Below, in pieces: positions 34,490 to 45,233 of a stretch of DNA of 64,000 bases (the first letter of the stretch is position 1; the number at the start of each line of letters is the position of its first letter). Where the stretch lies: the NCBI RefSeq assembly GCF_040954835.1, contig NC_090709.1:42912490-42976489 (forward strand), read 5' to 3'. The notes under the pieces are model-generated. The model searched no databases. It worked only from the letters and a program-made list of their open reading frames with translations, and was not told where the DNA came from. This DNA is from Lepisosteus oculatus (lineage: Eukaryota; Chordata; Actinopteri; Semionotiformes; Lepisosteidae). A program made the translations under genes and the position numbers.

Positions 34490-35420
34490 CTTGCCACTAC
34501 AGAACTGCCCTTAGAAGAAAAACATCTTCTATGATAGTGGTACAGTCCATCACACCCCTCCTATAGCCTTTGTCTATGTGTGGTAATCAACCAGGTCTTA
34601 CAAACATTATTAAACCCTTCCACCTCCTTTCATTGCAAATGATTTGTACATGTTAGAAGGTTAATTTTGGCTTCTGATATTATGGTGGATTAAGAGTCCT
34701 GGAATCTTTGTAGAAGTACAAAGATGAAAGAAAGGGCAGTGTAATCATGGCCAAGAGAAGCCAAATGTTGGACTATCTGCTTGGATTGAATGGAGCAAAA
34801 CATAGGCAACTCCTTGAGCAGAACCTGCTTCATCCTTCAGACTGGGGTTTCTGAAGATCTGTACATTTGAACTTTCAAAGTGACTAAAGTAAAGGAGTTT
34901 TCCCTTTTTACCACAGATCAACACTAACAGAGAGCCTTATTCCAGCCAGGATTCAATCACTGTCTCTCAGGCATCCCAGCAGTGGATTTCATGACTTCAG
35001 AAAGCCATCTTCATCAGTGGAGAACTCAATGCTCTGAGGTTTACTGGCAGAGTCTCACACTGGGTAATGTTAGATGTTGATAAATAATGTCCTATGGAAT
35101 TCTACTATTGATAAATTCTACTATGGAACTGCGATGTGTCTTGAAAAAAATCTTCTATGATAGTGGTATAGTCCAGCACAGCCTTTAAAAGAGAAAAAAA
35201 ACTGACAACAACAAGGTAAGTCTGTGGTGTAATCAACTAGGTCTTGCAAACATACTTAACCTCTTCCAGCTACCAACATTACAAATGCTGTTTACACATT
35301 AGATGGTTATTTTTGGCTTCCGATATTATGGTGGATAAAGAGCCCTGGAATCTTTGTAGAAGGACAAAAGACGGAAAGAAAGGGCAGTGTAACCATGGCC
35401 AAGAGAAGGGAAATGTTGGA
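34490..35420. repeat. Local direct duplication, two diverged copies
   Basis: 34,500-34,765 and 35,140-35,405 share blocks such as tttggcttc, gatattatggtggat, cctggaatctttgtagaag and gaaagaaagggcagtgtaa. In addition 34,865-35,035 matches 32,880-33,060 (ttcaaagtgact, attccagccaggattca, gtggatttca), so the duplicated unit is larger and scattered. Confidence 0.7.
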
Positions 35421-35664
35421 GAGATCTTTTTTCATTCACATTTTATCATTGTTTTTCCAGCCCAACAAAGATCAACATATATGAGCAGGCGTCCTGTGTC
35501 AAATCCAATCTGCCTTCCTTCCAATCATACAGGAATGTCAGTGAATTAAATATTGACATATGAAAATACACAAAAATATGCAATCACACATATGCAGTTT
35601 GAGCAAATATAAGACAATAACCAAGTACCACAAACTACCAGGCATCTAGTATCATTAGCAGTTC

Positions 35665-36150
35665 AGGTGGGGAGCTGCGTCACCATGTGTAGGCTGCAAA
35701 GGAACAAGTAATAGGTCTATTCCATGCTTAAAAGAAAAGAAAAAAAACACAACATTTCAACGTTGTGTTTTCTTTCTTCTCTTTTCATCTAGTGTCATTA
35801 GCCTTTTAACAGTTCCTGTCAAAATAAAATAGAAATGGATAACATTCTAGAGTGAGTTTGAAATACCAAGGTACAATTTAAACCATATCTCTTCCACTAC
35901 AACCACAATATTTTGGAGAGATCCATGAACCTCACTGTTCTGACATGTCTGTTAGCCTCCGTCCTGCTTCAGCAATGAATGTGGCAGGGCACATTCTGAG
36001 GGAGATTAAGTCAATCAGGTGGCAGGAAAACCACGCTATGCTTTTTTTTTAGATCCTGAAAAGGACAGAAGGGCCATGTATACGTGTGCAGTTGGATATG
36101 TAATTGCAGGTGCCGTAGCAAATTCTGCTGAAGCCCCACTGCCTGGTGTG
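35665..36150 (-). mobile_element. Penelope-like element, decayed 3' part
   Basis: The terminus (ggctgcaaaggaacaagtaa) is followed by an imperfect hammerhead-like region. From about 35,910 to 36,130 the sequence matches the GIY-YIG-end coding region of the copy at 47.8 kb, for example around ctgacatgtctg and the cctggtgtggacgg block. It is strongly diverged and carries no open frame. Confidence 0.55.
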
Positions 36151-36154
36151 GACG

Positions 36155-36830
36155 GTAGCTGTGCATGTTGCAGCAGAATTGTGCATGTGAGATCAAGGGG
36201 GCATGTCATGTGTTTGAGCAATTCACTCCCTTCTGGTAGCACGCGATTCCCTGAGTCCAAAAAATTTGTAAGTTCTTTGGATTACCTGTGGACCGATCTT
36301 TCACGATGAAGAATTCCTTAAGAAGAATAAATATCGGCCCACCATCCGAATGCCTCCGTCTCAAAACAGCAACCTTCCACTGCCCTTAGTCTGCAAGGGA
36401 GTCCTTTCAAATGCGATGACAAAGCCGGGACCTTCGTTGCCTATTGTACAAGCTGAACTTTTGTGCTCATCAATGCTCTTTCCATGAACTCATCTTGTCC
36501 TTTGACGCTTCGTGTTTTGCGCTCCTTTGACCATCGGCATATCGGGTGACTGCAAACACTGAAGTTCTTGCTTACAGAGTGTGGAACATTGTTTTGAAAT
36601 GATCGCTGTTCTGTCATGTTGATGCCGAGTGAATCTTTCTTTGGCAACATGGGTAGGCTGAAAGCAGCGCGAGCGAAAGTAATGGCAAATTTCTTGACTT
36701 ATTTCTGAATGTGAATGTTCTTTAGAAAAGGGATGTGGCGTTGCTTCTCGCCCGTGTAAAGGTCACGCATTCCAGACGTGGTTATGAGCGAACAGTTGCC
36801 GCAAGTGTTTGAAAAGAGCAAGAGAGGAAG
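36155..36830. other. Unassigned stretch
   Basis: No gene was recognised. It leads into tRNA cluster 2. Confidence 0.4.
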
Positions 36831-36836
36831 CAGCCC

Positions 36837-36909
36837 TGCCCCGTGTGAGGATCAAACTAAGGCCCTTCAGATGATAAGACTGACGCACTACCAATTACGC
36901 CAACGAGCC
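36837..36909 (-). pseudogene. tRNA-Met-derived relic with anticodon TAT
   Basis: The backbone matches elongator tRNA-Met (gcgtcagtc and atctgaagg around the loop; 3' end ctcacacggggca). The anticodon triplet reads TAT instead of CAT and position 37 is C instead of A. The T-stem has two mismatches and the acceptor one. It is most likely a pseudogene; if charged, the anticodon would read isoleucine AUA. Confidence 0.75.
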
Positions 36910-37325
36910 CAGCTGTAGTACACACATCGGAAAGTTTGCCTCACATGGATTTCAGTCGCCCGTTCCCTAATCTTTAGACGCCCTCTGCTGAATGTTGCAT
37001 TGTGCCTTTTGATCTCACTGATACATTTTTGGTCTGTTTCTGTTGCGAGTCCATCTTTCAGATCTCACCTAGCACAAGTCTCTGTGGCTGAAGTGGCCTC
37101 TCTGCTTCAGCATCGTGCCCTCACTCAGCCATTAAAAATGTCACTCGGACTTCTGACATGCTGACATGAAATGTCAAGAGAGAGTGGCGGAGACGCTTAA
37201 GCCAGAGAGAAGATGAAAAGGGGGCGTGGCTGCGAAACGCTTGACAGCTGCACGATGCTCTCCACACAAGGCGTGACCACAGGCTAAAGGACACCTTTCG
37301 GCACATCAAGCTCTAAGCACACAGC

Positions 37326-37398
37326 TGGAGGATGCGGGAATTGATCCCGCTACCTCTCACATGCAAAGCAAGCGCTGTACCACAGAAGCTAACCCCCC
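37326..37398 (-). tRNA. tRNA-Ala-TGC: tRNA-Ala (TGC)
   Basis: A 73-nt cloverleaf with anticodon TGC in gcttgctttgcatgtgagag. The acceptor pairs with two wobble pairs (GGGGGGT/ATCCTCC), the T-stem is GCGGG/CCCGC and the discriminator is A. The D-stem has one mismatch. Probably a gene, with slight decay possible. Confidence 0.8.
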
Positions 37399-37598
37399 TC
37401 GCTGGGGCTTATGCCTCAGCGTCACCTAGTGCCACTTGTTCCCCTCTTACCGGGCGCAGTTCACTGCCCTTCGTCTGCAAGGCAGTCGTGTAATTGCAGC
37501 TTTCTTGACTTATTGATGAAGGTCTGACTGGACGAGCGAATGACGCCTCTTCCCCATCCTCAAGCTCACTGACAGATTGAAATGGAAAGTGCTGCTGT

Positions 37599-37670
37599 GG
37601 CTCGTTGGTCTAGTGGTATGATTCTCACTTCGGGGGCGAGAGGTCCCAGGTTCAACTCCCCCACGAGCCC
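37599..37670 (+). tRNA. tRNA-Pro-CGG: tRNA-Pro (CGG), degenerate
   Basis: The acceptor GGCTCGT/ACGAGCC is perfect, the D-arm is as in tRNA-Pro and the anticodon loop TTCGGGG gives CGG. The T-stem (CCAGG against CCCCC) has three mismatches and the anticodon stem one, so it may be a pseudogene. Confidence 0.7.
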
Positions 37671-37674
37671 TTGT

Positions 37675-38330
37675 GTGCTCTTTTCCTCCTCGTCCACAAG
37701 ACTGGGAACTGATATCCACATCGCTTCGCAGCGTCTGCTTATGGCAAACGATGGAATGTGACTAATGACTGAACGAGCCTGGTGAATTCTCATCACGTGG
37801 CACAATGAGAGCATGCAGTCAGCTGTCCAAGGCGGCAACCTCATTGCTCGTTCAAAAGAACACGTACTGAAAACTCATCACCACTATGTCGTTGTGTCAT
37901 GCGTCCTTACTTGGGAAATGCAGAAGCAAAAACTGCCCTCTCTCAGCCACCGAAACGTGTGCGGTTTGCCTTGCGCTCTCTGCGCCTCACATATTTGTGG
38001 AGCTGTCTGCTCTTCTTTCTGTTGAAGTACACAGGTTACGAGGCGTCCTGCAGACTATGATGTTCTCACTGAGAGCTTTCAAGATTTTAAGGAAAACTAC
38101 GAGCTTGATGGCTCAAGTCGAACAAATGTGATTGTTAAGCAATCGATGATCAAAAGCACGTCTTCTAACAATTCGTGAGAGTATTATCAGCACTGTTTTC
38201 ACTCGGATATACTTTTCACTTGCTAAGCTGACAAATTGGACGAGAAAATGCCGGAGACGCACTCAGTGCAGACTGAGGTTGGGAAGGAGGTGTGGCGCAC
38301 AGCGACAAGAACACCTTGAACTTTTTCTAT
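37675..38330. other. Unassigned stretch
   Basis: Flank of tRNA cluster 2, with no gene recognised. Confidence 0.4.
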
Positions 38331-38334
38331 AAGT

Positions 38335-38725
38335 GAAGGAAAATTCAAAAGAGCATGAAAAGTATGGATCGTATAAAATATCCATGATACAACTCGAGAA
38401 AAAACTGAAGGACTAAACAACGACTTTTGATGATTACAAGAAATTCAAGAAGCACAACAGTCCGCACACGGGCTTGGATCCTGAACGCTTAAGTTAAAAG
38501 ACAAAGCGATGGATACGAACTGTAAACTCTCTTCACGTCTTACAGTTTATGAAATAAAACAATTTCTTACTTTCTTAATAATTTCTTACTGCTGATAGAT
38601 GATTTATTGCATTTTAACAAAATCGCAATTACAAACATTTTGGGTTGAACTGTTATTCACATACTCTAACAGAGAGAAACGTTAGTGTCTTCAGGTGTGT
38701 GAGCCCATTTCTAAAAAAAAAAAAG
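38335..38725 (-). repeat. Copy of the tRNA-cluster flank seen at 57.6-58.0 kb
   Basis: Read on the minus strand this stretch matches 57,620-58,010. Shared blocks include ctaacagagagaaacgttag versus ctaacgtaaataaacgttag, gtgtcttcnggtgtgtgagc, tgataga(t/c)gatttattg, ttatgaaataaaacaatttc and gcatgaaaagtatggatcgt. The two loci, about 19 kb apart and each next to tRNA genes, share an old duplication. Confidence 0.7.
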
Positions 38726-38729
38726 TTAT

Positions 38730-40435
38730 ATGAAATTAATTGTTCTACTTTTTAGGCTTGCATAGCCTTATGAATAGTTCGGTTAAATATTTTGCTTTCT
38801 GTAGTAATTTCGGTTGATATTAATATTAGTCATGATTTACAATTTTTGGACAAGGTTCATCTTAAATAATTTTGTAATTAGTTTCAGTTTTGGAAAATCG
38901 CACCCAGAAGCTACCAAAACTGGTAATGTTCATATAATGTGTAATGCAATAGCAGAATTTTGGGTGGGAAAACAAAGAGTATTTCTTGGTATGAATCCCA
39001 ACGCTTCATAAGCGGCGTTCGAGGACTTCTCACTTCAGATAAAGCTGTCAATACATCATAGATATTTAATCAATATCAGCAGTGTTATCACTACCGAACG
39101 CTAAATATAGATCCTGGCAATACTTCGTGAGATCTTCGTAAGAAAATCCAAAATACAACAGAAGCAATCAAAGGTATATGTTTCTTTTGGATCGAGAAGA
39201 GGATAATTATGAGACTCAAAACATTCCTGTCTTTTCTTTTTTTGAGGACAAATGGATTATTTAGGTGGAAAGATGGGTTCATAACCAATCATCTGCTATT
39301 GCTGCTGTTTCTTTGATAGATTCTTCAAATCCTTCAACTGATCATCGATATCGAGGAATAATATTATACAAATTGTGATTTTCTGTTAATTGCCAATTTT
39401 ATTGTAGTTACATCTTCGTTTACAGATGTAAGACAAAAGTACAATATGCTTAACAACATTTATGGTTATATCTATATTAAAATGAAGGTAAATATACCAA
39501 GATATTATAATACAATTTTAAAGCCCTAACCTAATAATGCTTGTGAAGTTTTCCAATAAATCCGAACTGTAATTTTGAAATATTATTGCTGAGAATGCAA
39601 AGAGAGTACAAATATCTAATTCAATGAGTGAAAATACAAAAGTAGTTCACTAAACTGAGTTTCTTCCCTGAAATGATTTGCTTGCGAAACACTGAGCAGC
39701 TTTGAACGGATCGCGGGAATCAAATATACAGATGGGTTCAGAGTGTGCTTTCCAACTTTTGAGTAACATTTTTCTTTGATAGGGCGGAGTTGTCTTCACA
39801 ATCTGGGTTAAATAAAAAGGAGTGACGTCAATACAAAACAGCTTTCCTTCTTGGGGAACAATGGTTGTGTTCCATATTTCTAACTATTTTGGTTCCAAGA
39901 TCTAAATTTAGTGAGATAAAAAAAGCCAGCTGGCTAAATGGTCTTTCAAATAATCGCCCGTGCAGGGATCAAACCCCAGCTGCTGGTACGAGTAGATGCA
40001 GATGATGAACTAATCTCTGCTTCTTCCTTATATACACAGTGAGCTATATTTGGGTACCTACTGCCCCCTACGGGCTCTGTATTTCATTGCGGTACAAGAC
40101 TGGTCGTGGAGACTTCTCGGTCTCGGTGAAAGTGATACACTCCGAAAAATTTCCGGACATTCATTTGTTTTTAAAGGAAAATCACCAACAGCGGCCGAGA
40201 TCTATTGGAGTTTTTTTTTTTCATTCTATACTGCGATTTCTGAAGGTTACCCTGTGAAAATATGAGTTTTGACGAGAAGGGATGGACATATATGGTCAGC
40301 AGGCTTGGGGAACTGGACCCTATGGTGAAGGGTGAGGGCTCAGCAGCAGCAGAACCTGATCAGTATCGGTTGACTCCGATATTTACCTAGTATCGGTATA
40401 CTATGATGTTTTGGTAACGAGGAAGGAGGGACAAA
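38730..40435. other. Unassigned AT-rich stretch
   Basis: No gene was recognised. A B-box-like gggtttgatccc (minus strand, about 39,967) could be a tRNA relic but no cloverleaf can be drawn. Confidence 0.4.
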
Positions 40436-40439
40436 GCAA

Positions 40440-41200
40440 ATTGGCAGAATGTGTGCTATTTTGTTGACTATAAATCCCCACATGCTGTGTTCAGAGGGTC
40501 ATTATTAAAAAAAAACGTAACAGTAAAATCTCTTGTACTTCACGATTATGAGTGGCTGTTACATTGTGTCTCACACCTCAGTGTCAGAATTGTGAGACGA
40601 TTTTGTAATCAGCAGAAATTGCATTCACCTTTTCCCAATGCATTCTCATATGCAATTTTCTCACATGCCATGTTCAGAGGGTCATATTTTTAAAATGGTA
40701 CCGTAAAATGTCCTGAAGTTCAGGATTGTGACAGTCTGTTATATTGTGTCTCACACCTTGATATCAGAAATATGAGACGATTTTAAAATCAGGAGGGAGG
40801 GCCCTAGCAATATAGCAAACATTGCATTTACCATTTGACAATGTATTCTCTCGTGCCATGCTCAGAGGGTCGTATTTAAAAAAACGGTACAGTACAATGT
40901 CCTGAAGTTCAGGATTTTGATAGTCTTTTCCATTGTCTCTCACACATCTGTGTCAGAATTTTTAGAGATTTTTATAACCAGGAGGTAGGTTCACAGCAAT
41001 AAGCAGAAAGTGCGATCACGCCCTGCTCATCCTCAGTTAACCATATATTCTCATATGCCATGTTCTAAATGTCCCATTTAAAACTGCTATATTAAAATTT
41101 CTTGCAAAATGCATTTCTTGCAAAAGTATGAGACTTTTTATCAGAAGCAAGGTCGTGGAAAATATCCAGAAAGTGCCAGTGAACTTTTGCCTATGTCTTA
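40440..41200. repeat. Tandem array of about 190-bp units, four copies
   Basis: Units begin near 40,481, 40,665, 40,853 and 41,053 with catgccatgttcagagggtc. Each carries a gtaaaatgtcctgaagttca block and a gtgtctcacacctc...gagacgattt block. Copies are diverged, the last most strongly. Confidence 0.8.
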
Positions 41201-41204
41201 TTTA

Positions 41205-41825
41205 CTCGTTGTATAACATGCCAGATTGTTTTATTGTGAGTTGTGTTTCTGAAATGTGTTTCATATAAAAATGCAATTTGGACAGTCTCTACTTACATAT
41301 TCCCCTTTACTGAGGATATGTACAGTAATACATCCGGATAAGTATTTTTAAAAATGACTGTAGAGAGCCATCTACAGGCGAAAGACGACATAACATCACA
41401 GCAGCTGCATTTAAGATGGAACAAAAAACGCGAAGAAACTGGAGAATAAGAAGCCAACTTCAGCCTCATTAATGCAATAGCATTAGGTTAGGTGAGGTAA
41501 AAAATAAAAGCAAATTTTATGCTTCAAATTAAATACATTTTATTTATTATGAATGTGCCTGAAATTTTTCAGTACTTTAGAGGGTTCTGCCATTTTAGAT
41601 GTTATGCTGTTCCTGTCTGATTTGTCAAATGCGTCATTTAAATCTCCCGTCATTTCTATATCAGTCTGAAGGCCTTGAAGTAAAGATTGCAATTCATCCA
41701 AAAATACAATTCATCCAAAAAAAGTTTCCCACTGGTGATAAATATAAGGAAATGAATGTACATTTTCCCCCAAAATCAACAAATTTAAAATCAAATACCT
41801 CCCTCATCTGCAGGTGGAGAGAATA
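41205..41825. other. Unassigned AT-rich stretch
   Basis: No gene was recognised. Confidence 0.4.
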
Positions 41826-42165
41826 ATGTCAGAATAAATACAGGTTTAAAAGTCAGGAGCATTGATAATGCTATTTTAAAATGACACTAAAATGCTCACA
41901 ATATATTAAAAAGCTCTGTAAAATAAAAAAAATTAAAACAAGGTAAAAAGAAATAATACACAGTTATAAAGCTCAGGAATTATCAATGGGAAGTTACAAT
42001 GGGCTGATATGATTTAAAAAATAAAATGTTTGAAAAAAATCCACTTACAATATGCTAAAAATGGCAAGAATACTTAAAACAGGTGTCTAAAATTAAAAAA
42101 AAATAAAACAAGTTAAAAATAAATACTAAATGGGTTTAAAATTCAGGAATGTGATTGGTCAGATG
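41826..42165. repeat. AT-rich tandem array of about 130-150 bp units, three copies
   Basis: Shared blocks are ttaaaa(g/t)tcaggaa, cacttacaatatgctaaaaa and aaaataaaacaag(g)taaaaa. Confidence 0.65.
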
Positions 42166-42169
42166 CTTA

Positions 42170-42750
42170 CGATGATTGTTGCTGGTCTTTCGTGTGATTT
42201 ACCGAAATGAAAAAATATTCAATTTAAAAACGGCAAGAGCTCGTATGAAAAAAAAGTTCTTAAGTATCTTTGTTGTAACAGCTGCGCCAGAACTAGTGTA
42301 TTCATATACATCAGAAAAGCAGCTGAACTTGACTGGTTTATATTCAGTTATATGCATTGGGGACGAAAAGGAGACTTACATGGATTTTATTTGGTTTTAG
42401 GAATCAGAAAATTTATTTTTATATGTTTATGCCTACGAGCAGAAATAACTTCCTGCTTTCAGCGCTTTTATTGTTTCTGCTTGTAACCTCGAACAAAGAA
42501 ACCCAGTACTGACTCACAGAAACGCCCCGGAGTTTCTGTGTTTCTGGGATTTAAGAGGGATGTACTGTATGAAGACAGTAAAGGGAGTTTTGATGAAGGC
42601 AGTTTGATGAGTCTGGAGGGAGGAGACGCGCATTCTGCACGGGGAGTGCAGAACAACGAGTTTCACCTGCAGCTCGCCGAGTTCTGTCCTATATAACCGC
42701 TGAGCCTGGGACACACTGAGTCCCTAACCAGTGTTCGAGATGTAAAGGGT
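42170..42750. other. Unassigned stretch
   Basis: No coding domain was recognised. The right end adjoins LINE sequence. Confidence 0.35.
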
Positions 42751-43144
42751 TAAACCCAGAAGTCGAGAGTGGAGTTTTTGTATAAGTGTAAGATTAAGGG
42801 AATAGGGTTTTGGTGGGTTTGGTGCACAGAAGAGGTTTCGGTTTAGGTTTAGTTTGCTTTTGACACATTTGTACTTTGTACTTTTGCTCATGTTTGGTGT
42901 ATAAGGGTGGTGAGGGTTCGGCTCACTCGGGTGATATTTCACGGTTGGACTTTTCAAGGAAGGTGTTACAGAAAGGATTAAGGCATTCGATGTCAAATGC
43001 TTAATCACTTTGCTGAAGGGAATTGGTTTTGACATTAGTTTCAATTGGCGAAGTTACTGGAAGAATTTTGGATGAAAATAGAGGAGAAAAAAAGATGTGG
43101 GCCTGATTAGAATGTTTGAATGGCAGAAGCTGATGGATCTTTCT

Positions 43145-43675
43145 AATGTGGTGTGAGCCTGATCAGTACCTGGATGGGAGACCTCCTGGGAAAAACCAAG
43201 GTTGCTGCTGGAAGAGGTGTTAGTGGGGCCAGCAGGGGGCGCTCACCCTGTGGTCTGTGTGGGTCCTGATACCCCAGTATAGTGATGGGGACACTATACT
43301 GTAAACAGGCGCCGTCCTTCGGATGAGATGTAAAACCGAGGTCCTGACTCTCTGTGGTCATTAAAAATCCCAGGGAGTTTCTTGAAAAGGGTAGGGGTGT
43401 AACCCTGGCATCCTGACCAAATTTCCAATTGGCCCTTACCAATCATGGGCTCCTAATAATCCCCCTCTATGAATTGGCTACATTACTCTGCTCTCCTCCC
43501 CACTGATAGCTGATGTGTGGGGAGCGTTCTGGCGCACTATGGCTGCCGTCGCATCATCCTGGTGGGGCTGCACATTGGTGGTGGTGGAGGGGAGTCCCCA
43601 TTACCTGTAAAGCGCTTTGAGTGGAGTGTCCAGAAAAGCGCTATATAAGTGTAAGCAATTATTATTAATTAATAG
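43145..43675 (+). mobile_element. 5S-derived SINE
   Basis: The head has 5S box C-like sequence (gcctgatcagtacctggatg, ggagacctcctgggaaaa), then the gccagcagggggcgctcacc block, the body, and the tail aagcgctttgagtggagtgt, gcgctatataagtgtaagca and attattaattaat. Both the pol III-type head and the LINE-like tail are present. It inserted into the LINE ORF1. Confidence 0.88.
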
Positions 43676-44135
43676 GACTGTGATTGTTCGCATGTTTAAT
43701 GAGATGGTGAAGAAGGAAGATGTTGTGACATGGTTGTCTAAGTATTGTTAAGTGAAAGGTGAGCTTCAGAAAGTCTTGGATGATGATGGCATCTGGAACT
43801 GTGCATGGAGAGTACCTGTTTTGTTGCATGAAGATAAAAATGGTTATGGTGGATTTAAACACATTCCTTCTTTGATTGGATTAGGTGAAAATAGAGGCCT
43901 TGTATTCTACCCAGGGCAGCCAAAACCGTGCAGGAGATGTGGGAAGCTGGGTCACTTTGTGGAGGCCTGTACAAAGGTGGTGTGTGGTAAGTGCAAGGAA
44001 ATTGGACATGCATATACTGAATGTACAAGCGTGAGGAAATGTAATCTCTGTGAGTGTGAAGGTCATGTGTTTAAAGACTGTCCAGATTCCTTTGCAAATA
44101 GAACAAAACTGGGAAGACAAATGCTCTTCCAATAG
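43676..44135 (+). pseudogene. LINE ORF1 C-terminal part with three CCHC knuckles
   Basis: After the SINE the frame reads TVIVRMFNEMVKKEDVVTWL, meets one stop at about 43,749 and continues from 43,752. Three zinc knuckles lie in a row: CRRCGKLGHFVEAC, CGKCKEIGHAYTEC and CNLCECEGHVFKDC (each C-x2-C-x4-H-x4-C). These bind nucleic acid in the LINE ribonucleoprotein. The N-terminal half lies left of the SINE and is too decayed to read. Confidence 0.75.
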
Positions 44136-44493
44136 CCTGCCACCTGTGGAGACTGAAAGTGCTCAAATGAAATGTACAGAACAGAGGGTGCAGTCTAAAA
44201 GAGACATTGGATTTAGAAAATGATTTAACTCCGAGCAGAAGAGTGAGGGAAGATCATTTTCCGAGTCCTCAGGTAGGTTCTCCCATGGGTTTAGATGTCT
44301 CCAATATATGTGATCTTACTGACCAAGCTTTAGAACCAGAGACTCAAGGAGGGCAGGTGGAGAAATATCCTATGGATTGTGGGGGTGGTGGAGGAGGAGA
44401 CAATTAAAGCAAAAGGGGGGGGAGGCCTGTATAGTAGGTGTCACCTACTGAATGATTGTAGCCAGAGCTTTAAGTCTCCCCTGGTCCTACTTA

Positions 44494-45150
44494 AGTATGG
44501 CTCTTAATATTGTGTCCATAAATGTGAGAAGCATTCGCTCCAAGTTAAGGGCAAGGAATATACTATCATTTGTGAGGAAGGTAAATGCTGATATTGTGTT
44601 GTTACAGGAGTGTGGGTTACCCTTTAAAAACTGCCATAAGGATATGGAAGAACTGGGGACATTGGGCCCATCAATCTGGAGTAGGTCCAAAGAAAATAAA
44701 TCTGATGGTATAGCTGTTCTAATTAAAAATAAGATGGTAGAGGTATGTCAGCACCTTGTAGTGAAACCAGGGAGAGCACTGGTGGTGTATCTGGGTTTCA
44801 TGAATGTCTAATTTAAACTCTTAAATATATATTGTCTGAGTTGCTCACATGACAGATATGTCCTAATTCAGGGACTGAGTATATTGATTGGGATGGGAAC
44901 CAGTGGTTTTAGCTGGGGATTTTAATTCTCTTTTAGAAAGAGAAGGCAGAATGAGGGGCGAGAGACGGGTCCAATTTGATAAATCATCAATATAATTGCA
45001 AACATTATGTAAAGATTTTAAACTGAAAGATGGCTTCAAACTTCATAGTCAGGGGAGGGCAGGTTTCACATGGGACTAGTCTAATGGGACCCGAGCCTCA
45101 CGCATTTTGTTTTGATACTTGTTTGACTGTTTAGGATTAATGTTTTGGTG
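44494..45150 (+). pseudogene. LINE ORF2 endonuclease domain, truncated
   Basis: The frame 44,494-44,811 reads MALNIVSINVRSIRSKLRAR, then ADIVLLQECGLP, the APE-type endonuclease start with its catalytic Asn and Glu motifs. From 44,811 on, further endonuclease-like pieces (GDFNSLLEREGRMRG, a GRAGFTW block) are scattered over frames until about 45,140. This domain would nick target DNA for target-primed reverse transcription. No RT follows. Confidence 0.7.
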
Positions 45151-45233
45151 GCAGATCAATTAAAGGACAACAACCAAAAACACTGGTCCTCACACTGAAC
45201 GCATTCTCCTTCTATAATCTTTTTTACCAATAG

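Larger units (their letters stand above)
42900..45150 (+). mobile_element. Tx1/L1-like LINE, decayed, with a SINE inside
   Basis: LINE sequence runs in plus orientation: ORF1 C-terminal part with zinc knuckles (43.7-44.1 kb), linker, and the start of ORF2 with an endonuclease (44.5-45.1 kb). A 5S-SINE at 43,145-43,675 splits ORF1. The reverse transcriptase is absent, because a PLE fragment begins at about 45,180. The left limit is uncertain. ORF1 seems to belong to the same broad family as the ORF1 start at 1-270. Confidence 0.65.

Noticed and set aside
39955-40030. tRNA-like B-box on the minus strand
   Set aside because: Only a gggtttgatccc block is present; no acceptor, D-arm or anticodon arm can be formed.
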